From: Kappaphycus alvarezii
Lineage: Eukaryota; Rhodophyta; Florideophyceae; Gigartinales; Solieriaceae
Reading direction: 5' to 3'
Length of the DNA: 64,000 nucleotides
Assembly (NCBI GenBank): GCA_002205965.3
Contig: NADL03000487.1
Location: forward strand, 372,001 to 436,000
Numbering within the stretch: the first letter of the stretch is position 1; each line of letters begins with the position of its first letter. Shown here in pieces: positions 52,145-63,873 of this stretch. Below the pieces are notes generated by a model, which made no database searches, was not told the origin of the DNA, and was given only the letters and a program-made list of their open reading frames with translations. The translations under genes were made by a program, and so were the position numbers.

Positions 52145-52640
52145 GCGCCATACAGCACAGGGCCTGGGATTACACAACAGGGGCCAAATCGGTGGTTTGG
52201 TCAAGACGCCGCCGATTAACGGACGTAGCAACGTATTGGACAGTCAAGCATACGAATCTAACAAGGAGCGAATGTTTCTCGGCGGCAACAGAGGTACCAC
52301 GCTTGCTGGCGAGAAAGTGGGCGACTTGTTGCACGGCTTGATCAAACTCGGGACCAATGCAACCATAGACATCAGCAACCATGGGGTGAAGGTCCAGTCC
52401 GTAGTATTCAAATAAAGTATGGTAATGGTGGTGGTGGTGGTAAATCTTTATAGGTTGTACATTATTGCACAGAAGCGTGCGGAGGGTATTCATAAATTAA
52501 CTACGGATGCGGGCGGCAGGTAGAAACCTGTCGCGCCTGCATTATTTGGAGACTAATCGCAAAACGGGTAACGAAGTCGCGGAGCTCCTGTGGAGGGGAG
52601 GAACCGCGACGGGAAGCAGCGAAGGAAGCAAGGCGGCGGT
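52145..52640 (-). mobile_element. Two LINE 3' ends in tandem
   Basis: 52150-52415 (minus) encodes LDLHPMVADVYGCIGPEFDQ, then QVAHFLASKRGTSVAAEKH, a LINE C-terminal end. 52430-52640 (minus) is the family-3 3' end with its (ggt)n tail on the plus strand (gtggtggtggtggtaaatct). It matches 26722-26890 and 13380-13520 reversed. Confidence 0.5.
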
Positions 52641-53104
52641 GGTAATGGTGGCGTTTCTCTGATTCTATCTTGGAGATATGGCCATGTAGAGGACTTTAAA
52701 ACCAGAGTCCCAGCACTGTATTCCTGCCGCATATCTATTTACACGATTGAATCAAAAATCAATAGGAAGGCTCTCGCCCTCGACAAAGTACCGCAACTCT
52801 CAGTGCACCCTGTTGCACTCAATTCCGGCGGTTCTCCCGCCGGAATGGCGGGGTTCCTCAGCCAAACAGTCCTGCTGGCCGTACCAAGGCCGTTATTCTG
52901 GAGCACTTGTCTTCGTCTCCTTCGTTCTCTGTAAATATCGTGCTTATAGCGGAAGTTTTTCAAGCGATTACACATTTGGCTCGCCACTGTTGTAATGGTG
53001 GATTTTTTCCCCCCCTTTTGCCGGGCATCGCACTACCGGTACAAAGCGCAAGACGGCACTTTGCTGCTCTTCACTTGGCCATCTGCCATAAGTCTCAATT
53101 GAAC
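52641..53104. other. No gene recognised
   Basis: Open stretches occur on both strands without identifiable motifs. A short inverted repeat (cggcggttctcccgccgg) lies near 52826. Confidence 0.25.
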
Positions 53105-53510
53105 GCAAATAAGCCCGAGGTCAACAATTCGTGTCTACCCAATCCCTGACGCCCGTCACCCATCTTATGATGAGCAGCCCCAACTTCCCTTGAAGCCGCC
53201 CCTATCACACCCCCACCCGAATGCGTCTATGGGCAGACGTCAGCTGGGCGCGCGGGCGAGTTTAGTAAGAGCTCGGATTTTGCGACTAATTTGGACATTT
53301 TGTTTGTGGACTCTGCGCCGTCGGCTCCCAACAGAGACAAGCCCCTGGTCAACCCTTCGTCTCTACTGAACCCCTCATGCCTTTCACCACCTGGTGATGA
53401 GCAGCCCTTATCTTCCCTGGAAGCCGCCCCTATCACAGGTACCCCCGAAGGCGTCTATGGGCAGACATCAACTGGGCGCGCGGGTGAGTTTATTATGAGA
53501 ATGGAGATGG
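53105..53510. repeat. Tandem pair of the ~230-bp interspersed repeat
   Basis: Two successive units (about 53105-53330 and 53335-53510) share tgatgagcagccc, gaagccgcccctatcaca, tctatgggcagac and gggcgcgcgggtgag. They match the single copies at 3661-3865 and 17085-17215. Confidence 0.65.
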
Positions 53511-53559
53511 CCACCTGCCTGGCTCTAACGGGGCCGTACGGAACTATGCACCTCTGGGT

Positions 53560-53910
53560 GCCTTTGACATGGATGTATTGGTCTGACTTCAACTCTGAAG
53601 ACGGCGACGGCGTCAATGACGCCGTTGACCAAACAGAGGAGCTAGGCGATAGTTCAGTAAGTAGCAATGGTGCGTGGCGGTCTGGCACACACGTTAAATT
53701 ATGTTTACGACGTAGTCACTATCTGGATAATGCCGGAACTTATAATATTTCCCGCTTCTTGAGCCCCGGACACACCGTGCTGGAGGAGAAACTACCCGAA
53801 ACACTTGATTGCTTCGGAGATCATCTCCTGCACTGCGTTCACGGAGGCCACAGAATACGAAGACATGATCACCAAGTTCGCTTGCTGGCCCTGAGAAAAG
53901 GTAGGGTTGC
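53560..53910 (+). mobile_element. LINE C-terminal fragment
   Basis: The plus-strand frame contains MYWSDFNSEDGDGVNDAV and LDCFGDHLLHCVHGGHRIRR. The second is the Cys/His cluster followed by basic residues typical of the end of these LINE proteins. The longer open frame here (53291-53947) starts inside the unrelated tandem repeat, so it is not a native gene. Confidence 0.5.
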
Positions 53911-54013
53911 GTGCTGTTGTTTTGCGTGGTGTGGCTGGGTTTGTTAATCATATCAGCTAAATCTTTTACTTCATTCACTTCTCAAGCAGAGAACTTATAC
54001 TAGACGTTGAGTA

Positions 54014-55062
54014 TGATGTGCGCAAAAATTACACACGAAAAAAAATCTAGACGAGGACTATATTTGCATACAGCATCGGAATTTGCAAGATATTTTTACA
54101 GTTTCTGAATTTGCAAGATATTTTTAATTTGGATGAGTGTGGCAAATTCATGGTTTGATTTTTTATTTTAAGACACGGCGTCATTAATAGATGTCATTAC
54201 ACATCCAAGGTCGTCATACTTTTCGAAGACGTCGCAGTATTTAAAGTTCGAAATCGACGTCGTTGAGGCAACCCCCGCCATCAACTACCCCATCGGCTCA
54301 CCCCTTTTTTGGCCCTTAACATGACCAACCTCCGCCCTTCCCTCACCATCACCAAGTCATCCCAAGGCCGTCGTCCACTCAACGCTCTGGCCCTGATGGC
54401 AAATGTTCCAACCGACTACGATGATTATTGTAGAAGGTTGGATCGGGAACGCGTTCGGGAGTGTGTCCGCCGTAACTGCTTGGAGCAGGCAGAAGAGGCA
54501 GAGGAGGAGGAAGAGGAAGATGAGGATGAAGAGGAGGAGGTGGAGAATGAGGGGAGGGAGACATGTAAAGTGCTGGAATAGTGGGGAAGGGGCTGGAAAG
54601 TATGGACCAGGTGGTCCCGACTCGGGATCCGGATGGGGGCATCTTCAGTGGTCTAGATATTTCGCAGGAGGCAATGGAGAATTATTAGCCGTTCGTGAAT
54701 ATTTGTGGGGACTGCATGGGTGGAATGGATATTTTAGGGGAACTGTTTGGCTCTGATATAGAGGACTAAGATATTAAGGAATTAATCTGGATATTTATCC
54801 TGATAGTATCTGCTGTTAGTCTTTCTCGTTCACAAGATTCCAATTGATGCATTTTATGGTTCCTAGTATGTTTCTTTGAGACTTTAGGGTTAGGCAAACA
54901 GTCTATATAAGCCGAGTAAATTGCTTCCTCTTGTGTGTCTTCCTTATCCGCTCCTTTTTGTTCGTTCAACTATACCACGGTAGCTCTTTTGTCGTTTGCA
55001 ATACATCCTTCTTGGGGGAGTTGGTTCTGTGTATCTCTTCTCCCGAAGATTTAACCCTATCA
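54014..55062 (+). repeat. Solo LTR with acidic-protein gene (copy 11)
   Basis: Exact GAGTA duplications (54009-54013 and 55063-55067) flank a unit that starts TGATGTGCGC and ends ACCCTATCA. It has TATTTAAA at 54238-54245, 83 bp upstream of ATG 54321. The protein opens MTNLRPSLTITKSSQGRRPL and YDDYCRRLDRERVRECVRR, and the frame runs 86 codons. C-terminal block words are present further on (YFAGGNGELL region in a shifted frame). The LTR promoter (cagtctatataagccgagta) is near 54900. This unit also shows what the site of the piggyBac-like insertion looked like before insertion. Confidence 0.85.
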
Positions 55063-55170
55063 GAGTACTCGAACAAAACTGCGTGATGCCTGTTGTTTCC
55101 GATTGAAGTACGGTTGTCGTGCGCACTGGTTGGGGTCATTTGAGTCTTGATGTTTTGAAGTGTCAATTCT

Positions 55171-55435
55171 TGATAAAAAACTATATGGTTTAATCATTTT
55201 GAGTTTATCACTCAACAGTAGACAGTCTGATACGGTGTGTGTGTTGATTATTAAATTTTGCTTCCAAAGCCTACAGCTTATATACTGGCTTCTACGACCG
55301 CTAATTATTACTATTACAATACAGTTGATTCAACAGACATCAATAAAATACAGAGTGAGTCAATATTCGTCTCCATGATTACTGTGTCCAATAAAAGTGA
55401 GTCAATATCCGTCTCCATGACTACTGTGCCCAACA
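55171..55435 (-). repeat. 3' LTR of Copia-2
   Basis: 265 bp, about 43 bp longer than its partner because a segment (gagtcaatattcgtctccat through actgtgtcca) is duplicated in tandem. The ends on the plus strand are TGATAAAAAAC and GTGCCCAACA. Confidence 0.85.
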
Positions 55436-58400
55436 CTCCTCCTGAATCTTGACTTGATCTGTTAATTATATCGGTAATGGCAACATTTACATTCTTTGCA
55501 TTGGTCATATTCGAAATAACGCTAATAGCATGCTGGTCTCCCACTTATTTCCATATTTTGAACTTTTAAGTAGTTACGTGAAGTCGCAAATTTAGGACCA
55601 AACGATGGGCTTGTTAGGCCGTCTGCTAACATATGCTCAGTTCTTACTTGACTGATTTTGACTGTGCCATTTTCGACGAGTTATCGTTCGTGATGGATTC
55701 GGACATCTATGTGCTTTTTTCGTTGGAAGTTAGAAATTTTAGTAGCCCAGACAAAATATCCACCGCTGTTTTGGCAGATTTCCGTAGGGTTTTTTTGTAT
55801 ATTCGAGTTACGAAGATAGATTTGTAATCCATTGTGCATCTTTTGCAAATGTTGAGAGGCTAATGTATTCAGCTTCTGTAGATGGGAGTGTTACACATGA
55901 TTGTTCCGAACTTCTCCATGAAATTGGCGTGCCGCCAAAGAGTATGAAATTTCCGGTCACAGATTTGCGTTCAGCCGCTCCTGCCCAATCTGAGTCAGCA
56001 TGTGCTGATAAAATGTGTATAGTAGGAGATATGAGAAGGCCTAGTGATTTGGTCCTACAAAGGTACCCGAACACTTTTTTACTGCGGTCCAGTGTATGGG
56101 CCGTGGCTCGCTCATGTGTCTGCTCAAGACGTTGACTGCGACCGCAATGTCGGGTCCTTTATTTGTGCTTAGGTATAGAAGATTTCCAATAGCTTCTAGA
56201 TAAGGTACTTTTTCCATTTCCAGTCCCTCGGAAGTAGATCTAGTCTGCTTTGTAGCTAGAGCGTTGTGACTTCCTGGGTCAATGAATATTCTTACTGGGC
56301 GAGACTTATGCATAGAAAATGTCCCAAGAACCTTCTCGATGTATCCTTTTTGTGACAAAAAGAATTTTTTGGTCATGGCGCTCGATCTTAACACCGAGAA
56401 AACTGCACACTGGTCCTAATTTGGTTAGTTTAAACGATGACTGTAGTCCATTTTCCACATCCTTGAGTGTTATTTCTGATTTTTTGATAACCAGGATGTC
56501 ATCGAAATATGCCAGAACGATCGCTTTTGTACCATGTTGTTGCGAAATTTATCCACTTTCGGCATGCTTGAGCGATTGGAAACCCATTTCGATGAGTTTT
56601 TCACAGAATAGATTGTACCAAACTCTACCGGCTTTTTTAAAGCCGTATATGCTCTTAATAAGACGACACACATGATTTGGCTTTTGAGGATTTTCGAAGC
56701 CTCTTGGTTGTTCCATATAGATACGTTCCTTGAGTGTGACATATAGGAAGGCGCTTTTGACATCGGAATGATATATTGTCGCTCCTTCAAGCGCAGCGAT
56801 ACCAAGTGAGAAGCGGATGGTTTTGAAGTCAATTACTGGGGAGAATATTTTGTCGTAATCAGACTTATTTTGTCGACATCCGAGAGCAATCAGCCTGGCG
56901 TTGCACTTATCGATTGTATTGTCTGGATTTTGCTTGACCTTGAGAGCGAGCTTTCATGGTAGTACATTATACCCAATTGGTCTCGGCACGAGCTCCCATG
57001 TTCCGCGGCTGTGGAATTCTTGCAATTCCTTTCTGATCGCAATGTTCCACTCAGCCTTTTGTGGGACTTCAAAGTTCTTTGAGATTAGGTTTATCGGCAT
57101 TAGATCTTGAAGTATCATTTACCGATGCTCGGTTCAGTGCTAAAGCTCTATTCCGAGTTCTCCCACTTCTACGTAAAGGCGCGGGATGATGTGTCAGTAT
57201 TTGTTCAATCTCCTTGGGCTTAGCTCCTTGATTGTGAGACTACCATTTTTATTTTTAGTGTTATCAGAATCATAATCAGTATCGGTATCATCGAAGTCTT
57301 CGATGTATTTTTCGCTGATTCCTTCTTGGATTTCTTGCGGTTCAGAACTTTTATGTGTAATTGCCGCATTATTTCAATCATCTGATCGGAGTATCCAGGG
57401 AACACACTTTCGTCACACTGTACATGTCTTGTTCGAACTATCTTCCTTTTTTGGGGGTTGAATACCCGTAGCACTGTGCCATTTTCTGAACCCATTAATA
57501 TCATAGGTATAGCTTTTGGATCAGGCTTTTTGCGTTTCGATGGAGGAAAATGGACATATTCCCGGCATCCGAATGTCCTGAGCGTGCTTAGGTTCGGCAT
57601 CTTTCCATGCAGTGCCTCATAACGTGACGTGTCATTCAATGAGCTGTGTGGGTAAGCGTTATATATGAACTCAGCATGGAGCAAGGCCTCCACCCAGAAA
57701 TGATGGCATAAATTTGCCTGGTGAAGCATTGGCCCGATTTTTTCCAATTGATTTTTGTTCATTCTCTCGACCAACCCATTCGACTCAGGATTATATGGTG
57801 CCGTCGTTGAGTGCATGATGCCTTTTTTTCGAAACAGTGTCTCAATCTTTCCGTTAACATATTCTGTGCCGTTTTCAGTGCGGATTCTCATAATAATCTT
57901 CTTATATTGCTGTTTGAATAGTTGTAGAAATGATTTGAACATATCGACTGTTTCGTTCTTTCGACGCAGCGAATAGGCCCATGTGTATCGGCTAGCACCA
58001 TCAATAAAGATGAGGACGTATTTAGCTTTTCCCCAACTCTCTTGTTGAATTGCTCCACATATATCTGCAAATAGAATGTCTCCCACTGACTTTTTGGTTT
58101 CAGTGAGGCTGTGCTTGTGCGGTTCTGTGACCTTCTTTTTCTCTACACAAATGTTGCAATCGACTCTGTCGAGTTTGGTGTTCTTTTCGATTCTATAATC
58201 TTTCTTTCTTTTTAGAATTTTCTTAATAGAGTTTTTGTTGAGATGTCCCATCCTTTAATGCCAAGTATCGATTGTCACTGGTGTCTCTTGACGAAACTTT
58301 TTCTTTCATGTTTTATGACCGAGTTTTTTTCCGCCACATTCTTCTCTAACTGAGTGAAATTCGCACGAACTTGTGCATTTTTGTTCATAAGCTCTGCGTC

Positions 58401-59691
58401 TATCCAATATACTCCATCTTGTTTCCTTTGTGCTGTTCCAAGCACTCCATTTGACTTATTGTTTTATATGGAGCATTTTCCATTTCCAATGTTTACATTA
58501 ATACTTCCTTTGTTCAAACGTGGTACGAAGAGTAGGCTGAGGCCTATTTTAGGTTCTAACATTACATTGGTTAGCGTAACCCACTTATCGTCCCCATTGT
58601 GTTCGTTCTTAAACTTGAGGTCAATCGTTCGAGTCTTGTTACTCTGCACTGTGCTAGAGTCTCCAAGTAATAATTCCTGACTTTGAGTCTTCCATATGCC
58701 GGAGAACATCCTCTTGTCATAGCACAGGTGGCGTGTTGCTCCACTCTCTACCATAAACGTGCACTGTTTAGGTTCAATTTCGGTTCCTGTTGTTAAAACC
58801 ATCATTAATGTTGACTGCAGCGCTCTTTTATGTGCCATAAAAGGCTTCTTCTTGACACTTTTAGAGTAATTGTCTCTCTTGCATCTCTGATTTCCTTTGT
58901 AGTTCTTGGAATCTGGATTGGAGAAGCAGTCACTGGCTTTATATCCTTTCTTATGGCAGAAATGGCATACCAAAGTTTTTCTCTTCAAAAATGCAGCCAT
59001 AACGTCGCTTTTATCCGTAGCCGACGGTTGATATTTCTCCACTTACTCGTCAATGAGTCTGGCACTAACTAGGTCCCATGTTGTCTTATCTTCATCCATG
59101 GTACGGATAGCTGCTACCGTGGATTCATATTCAGGGCATTCTTTGATTGAAGCCAGTAAAATTGAAACCCGCATCAATCCAGTTAACTGCATACCTCCGT
59201 TACTCAGCTGGTTGAAGCATGTTTCAAGTTCTCCTACGTGATCTGACATGTTCTCATCAGAGCTAAGAGATTTGCTGAACACTTCATTAAATAAACTTAG
59301 CTTATTGCTAGTGGTTTTGCCTGCGTGACGAGTTGAGAGCCTTGTCCAGATTTCATGTGGATCTTTGCAGTAATTTTGCACCAACTTGAGTGGCTTGTCT
59401 CCCAGTGCACTTATGAGTATTACGAGAGCTTTTGTTTTACGTTTTTTGTATGATGCTAGCAATTCTTCGTAGTTGTCACTTCCCTCATTCGGTTCCTCTT
59501 CAGTCCCGTCTACTATTTCGATGAAATTCTTAGTTGTAAGTATTGCTTCTAATCATACTTTCCATAGATGAAAACTCTCTGTGTCCTTGTCCCTAAATTT
59601 GGGCACCGATAGTTTGTATTCTTTTGTGTCCATTTTGTAAAGAGGTAGCTTATTAACAACCCAGGGTTTGGGACCGTAGCGATGCTACCAC

Positions 59692-59913
59692 TGATAGAAA
59701 AAATTCTGTTTAATTATTTCGAGTCTATCACTCAACAGTAGACAGTCTGATATGGTGTGTGTGTCGACTATTAAATTTTGCTTCCAAAGCCTACAGCTTA
59801 TATACTGGCTTTTACGACCGCTAATTATTACTGGTACAATACAGCTGATTCAATAGACATCAATACAATACAGAGTGAGTCAATATTCGTCTCCATGATT
59901 ACTGTGTCCGACA
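59692..59913 (-). repeat. 5' LTR of Copia-2
   Basis: 222 bp. The ends on the plus strand are TGATAGAAAAA and GTGTCCGACA. It matches the other LTR closely with scattered substitutions and lacks its 43-bp duplication. Confidence 0.85.
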
Positions 59914-60138
59914 ATTCTGTTTGATCAACTCTAAGTGGTCTTCCACAAATTAGGTCCTGACAACAAATCAGGTATAGGAATGCGAACATTCGGACTGTAG
60001 GTGCAGGTGCCTAGATTGCTCTCATGGTGTCGATTGTCACCATTACAGACACATATATGCATAAAGGTGGCAAAGATTTGTAGTTCAATCAGGTAGATTC
60101 ACGACAAGGAATTCCACGTGAGAATTATTTATAGATGA

Positions 60139-61621
60139 TGTCAGGCGCGCGCGAATCGGAACGGATCTTTCTGTCGTCGCAATCTACCGACTATTAATTA
60201 GTGTAGTACCTCCTTTTGTCCAAAATTGCTTGCATTTATGGTCCATCTCGCTCTCTCTCACTCTAAGCACCTTCCCAGGGAGAATATCTCTCCTTCCTGA
60301 CGTTTGCTTATCCTTACCGTGGTCCTCTCTAAATTCACTTCCATTTTATCTAGATTATTTTATAATGTATCTACCCTTCTAAACCGATCCCGAATAAAGT
60401 TCCTTTTCCCCTTTCGCTTACTTCCTTCTCCAAATTCATTTTTTTGAGAGAAAAGGCGCAAATTCAATACTACAAATTCCTTTGTAGATTTATTTCACCT
60501 ATTCCAAATCTATAGGATTCGCCCTCGGGAGTCTATTTAAACCCCTTTATTCCAAGTTTCAAACCTCCCCGATCATTCTACTCACCATCTCTCTCCCATT
60601 ATCCATTCAAAACACTCTCAATTGTCAGCCACTCCCTAGGGCCAACTAAAATGGACAACCTATGCCCTCCAAAGTCATTTCCAAAAATTGCCACCCTTAC
60701 CGCTTGAACTCCATTCCCCTACTCCATTTGGCCCTACTGACCTCGATAAGTATCTAAGCCGACAAAAAAAGAAGAATGTGATCGAGTTCATTCGTCGTTT
60801 GTTCATCGAGGATGAAGCGGAGAAGTTAGGTTAGGGACAGGCGGTGGAAGTAAAGGAGGGAGCTGGGGAGACTTTTGAGGAGTGGGCAGCCTCTGAATTG
60901 GTCTACGAGAATGAGAATGAAGAGGAGGATGAAGAGGAGGACAAGTAGGATGAAGACGAGGAAGGCATGGAAAGTGTGGCAACGGTGGTGCGTGGACTGG
61001 TCAGTATGGACCAAGTATCCCCGATGCTGGAACCGGATGGGGGCATCTTTAGTGGTTTAGATATCCTCCAGGAGGAAATAGAGAATTATGAGTCGTTCGC
61101 GGATATTTGTGGGACTGCTTGGGTAGCATGGATATTTTGGGGGAGTTGTTTGAGTCTGATCTAGAAGGTGAGAAATAAGAGGACCAGGTCGATTGTTCAT
61201 TTCTTTGGTATGTATTGTTTAGAGTATATCATCCACAAAAAAGTATTTTTATGCATTTCTTTGAACCTTTTTGTATTTCAATTCGGACTTTAGGGGTAGC
61301 CAAAATTCTATGTAAGCTGAGTAAACTGATTCCTCTTGGAGAGGTCAAGCAAGTTGGCACACAACTTCAAGCCAAGTCCCAAGTAGCAGGAAGTTGGTAG
61401 CCAGCTTCAGACCCAAGAACCATCGTTCTTACGCTGGTCACAGAACACCAGCCGTAGACCCTGCCCCTGCTATACTTGCTTGTAGCCCTCTGAACTGTCG
61501 TCCTTAAGCAACCCTTTTTGGAGCTTAACTATACCACGGTAGCACTTTTGTCGCTTCTAACACTTCACTCCTGGGATATTTGGTTCTGAGTATCTCTTCT
61601 CCCGACTTTATACCCCTATCA
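60139..61621 (+). repeat. Solo LTR with acidic-protein gene (copy 12)
   Basis: This begins TGTCAGGCGCGCG and ends ACCCCTATCA, with GATGA (60134-60138) and GATGT (61622-61626) as an imperfect 5-bp duplication. TATTTAAA at 60534-60541 lies about 110 bp before the ATG at 60651 (MDNLCPPKSFPK). C-terminal block words follow (EPDGGIFSGLDILQEEIENY). The LTR promoter region is near 61310 (ctatgtaagctgagtaaac). It is broken in several places. It belongs to the same subfamily as copies 6 and 8. Confidence 0.8.
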
Positions 61622-61626
61622 GATGT

Positions 61627-62045
61627 GTAATATCGCTATCAATATCTAGTTTCGTGATGAGATGTTTTGAATTTGACAATTTGTTACACGACTTGGTGAT
61701 GATCTGACAATATGTTTACTTATCTGAGGAGACAATATGTTAATTGTGGCTCAGGTTTACCGTTGGGTTGAACTGTATCCCAAGTCGTTTCGCGGTCCTT
61801 CCCGTTTTGCTGGAGGACTTCCTCACTGTCGAGGGATACGCAAAATTAAGGGACTCTACGTACCTATTTTGGCTGGTGCTAAATCACCAGGTAGTGGTAG
61901 ATTACCCTTGGAGTTTCAGTATGAATATCCGGGCTTGACTGCCTTGGTGAAGGAAAAAAGGGAGAAAAAAGAACATTGACGCCTACCTCCTTCAACAATC
62001 AACAATTGGTAGCATCAGTGAGTTCATCTGTCCGGTTATGTTTCG
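61627..62045. other. Unassigned open stretch downstream of copy 12
   Basis: An 80-codon plus-strand frame (61737-61979) overlaps another open frame. It contains no motif I recognise. It may be leader sequence of the Copia gag remnant that follows. Confidence 0.25.
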
Positions 62046-62470
62046 CCCCCTCATCTGATGTCAATCATGGATGATGACTCGGCACAGAGACTGCATAAGT
62101 TCAGTGCAAAACGAGATGAAAACTTGGCGCTATGGTCAACGCGCTTTGAAGCTTTACTGTAGTCTAAGGATCTACTGTCTTGTGTGACTCAGAATTTGAT
62201 TGGAGATCAGGATGAAAACGATCGTGCATCTGAAGTCAGGAACAAGCTTGCTAAATCTTGTATGCAACTAATACAGTCATTGGGGATAAGACGTTGAGGA
62301 CCGTGGCAGGGGAGAAGAAACATCTTTTTAAAATGTACTCGAAGTTCATCATTACCACACACCAGTCTGCTTTCAGCCGAACTCATTATGTGATGTTTGT
62401 GAAAATGATACGGCGATCTGTAAATTTTGCATTTAGATTACAAAAAAAAAGTCCCATTGTAGTGCTCAGA
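62046..62470 (+). pseudogene. Copia gag fragment (fossil)
   Basis: The words LHKFSAKRDENLALWSTRFE and GDKTLRTVAGEKKHLFKMYS match the Copia gag pattern (L-W-x-x-R-F-E, then a G-D-K-x-L segment, as in ALGDKPLKLVQNYCKDPHEI of Copia-2). It is an isolated, broken piece without LTRs. Confidence 0.55.
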
Positions 62471-63110
62471 ATTCAATAGTGCCATGGGCCACAGAGTAGA
62501 CAATCCAGCAGATTTGTGCAAAAACGGTCTAGATGTACCAACCGGTACAATGTTGTAGTGAAGATATTTGACCAACAACAGTTCAAGGCTACAGGAGTCA
62601 GCATCGAATATGATATCATATACATAATTTTCTGACTGATATCGGGGACTGCCAACATTCTGTTGCCCCTAATATCTGACGGTCATCTAAATATTGCTGC
62701 CCCTTACTTTGTCATACGGCACTGCAATAACACCGCAATACCAGGAGAGCTCATAGTCCAAAAGAGCTTTAAAAGAGCGTAGAAATTCCAATGAAAAGGA
62801 GAAAAGACAGCATAGAGAGGTTGGCAGAAAATTGGCAGCCATTCTCGGTTATGCTACCCCAGGAAAATCGAAATTAGGATAGGAGCTGCGCCAATATCTT
62901 TGGACTCGTTTTTTTCGATGACTGCGAAGTTATCGAAGGTAACCTTCGAATGTGTAGCCACTGTAGCAAATCACATTGGATGCCCGAAACGAAAGGTGAA
63001 GATTTTTTGACTAGTTTAGCTACACAACTTAGTTTGCTTGCAGGTCCTCATTGATATTTGACACCACCAAATTGCTAATTTTAACCATATTATTCAAGTT
63101 TGAATTTTTA
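62471..63110 (+). mobile_element. LINE (family 1) 3' end, second copy
   Basis: The DNA follows 49640-50285 piece by piece: caaaaacggtctagatgtacc against caaaaaaggcctgggatgga; aacagttcaaggctacagga against ctgttcaaagcagcaggagt; and gaaggtaaccttcgaatgtg against gaaggtaatcgacgaatacg. It is diverged and non-coding, so it is older than the nearly full-length copy. Confidence 0.6.
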
Positions 63111-63873
63111 AGTTAGTTTCAGGAGTATTACCAATGTCGTTGCAAGTCACATCTATTAAGTTTTTACTGGACCATTCTCCTCATTATTGAAACTTTTCGA
63201 AAAATATTTACATAAAAATTATGATTTTATTTTGCAGTTCCATCGACACTTTACAACCTGACTATACTCCATAGATACAAAATTTGGAGAATTGCGAGTC
63301 TTTCCAATGCAGAAAAGTTTTTACTGCAGCTACCTAACATATACCTAAAATTTTCCATGAAATACCAGTCACCGCTGCACTTTTCTGTTTTCCTTTTTTC
63401 GTCGCCAGCGGAATTTAAATATATTTATGCGCGGAATTGAAGGCGGAATTTAGCAATAGAACCGTAATTTATGTTCAAATTATCATTTTATGTGAGCGAA
63501 GGAATCGTTCACTGGTACCAAGCCGAAGAAACATAACCAGCTCAAAACTTCTACGCTGAAGATTCTCTTAAATAATACGTGCCGACCTTCAACAAACGTG
63601 TGCGTGGAGGCTTAACACGCTCAATTGTCGAATCAACATGAAAATAAAGACTAGGATGTTTCTAGATGGCTTTATTCATATTCGAAATCAGATTGATCCG
63701 TCGCACATCATTCGGAAAAATCAGTACTGCAAACGAACGATTTGGGAGCAATGGTGAGGTACTTGGACCTATCAATGAAACCTTGTCCTGAAAAGCTGCT
63801 AAGTTATTCTCTACTTTGGTAAGAAGTTTTCTGCTGCTGTGTAACTCGATATTTATCGCACTTCGAATGCTTT
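63111..63873. other. AT-rich stretch, nothing recognised
   Basis: There are no open frames of note, no repeats shared with the rest of the window and no recognisable promoter. Confidence 0.3.

Larger units (their letters stand above)
55171..59913 (-). mobile_element. Ty1/Copia element with both LTRs (Copia-2)
   Basis: Exact ATTCT duplications flank it (55166-55170 and 59914-59918). On the minus strand the 5' LTR (59913-59692) is followed, after one base, by a primer-site-like TGGTAGCATCGC. Gag comes next (59462-59043), then a zinc-knuckle/protease region (CHFCHKKGYKASDC, VESGATRHLCYDKRMFSG; 59042-58464). Integrase follows (58251-57220, with GAIQQESWGKAKYVL and TTAPYNPESNGLVERMNKN), then reverse transcriptase (to about 56470) and RNase H (56400-55808, VLSRHMSEPRPIHWTAVKK). 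A purine tract (caggaggag) adjoins the 3' LTR. It is broken at several points, roughly half a dozen. The similar LTRs suggest a fairly recent insertion. Confidence 0.9.

Noticed and set aside
53291-53947. Uninterrupted 218-codon plus-strand frame
   Set aside because: It starts in the interspersed tandem repeat and runs through a LINE C-terminal scrap; its parts have separate origins, so it is not a native gene.
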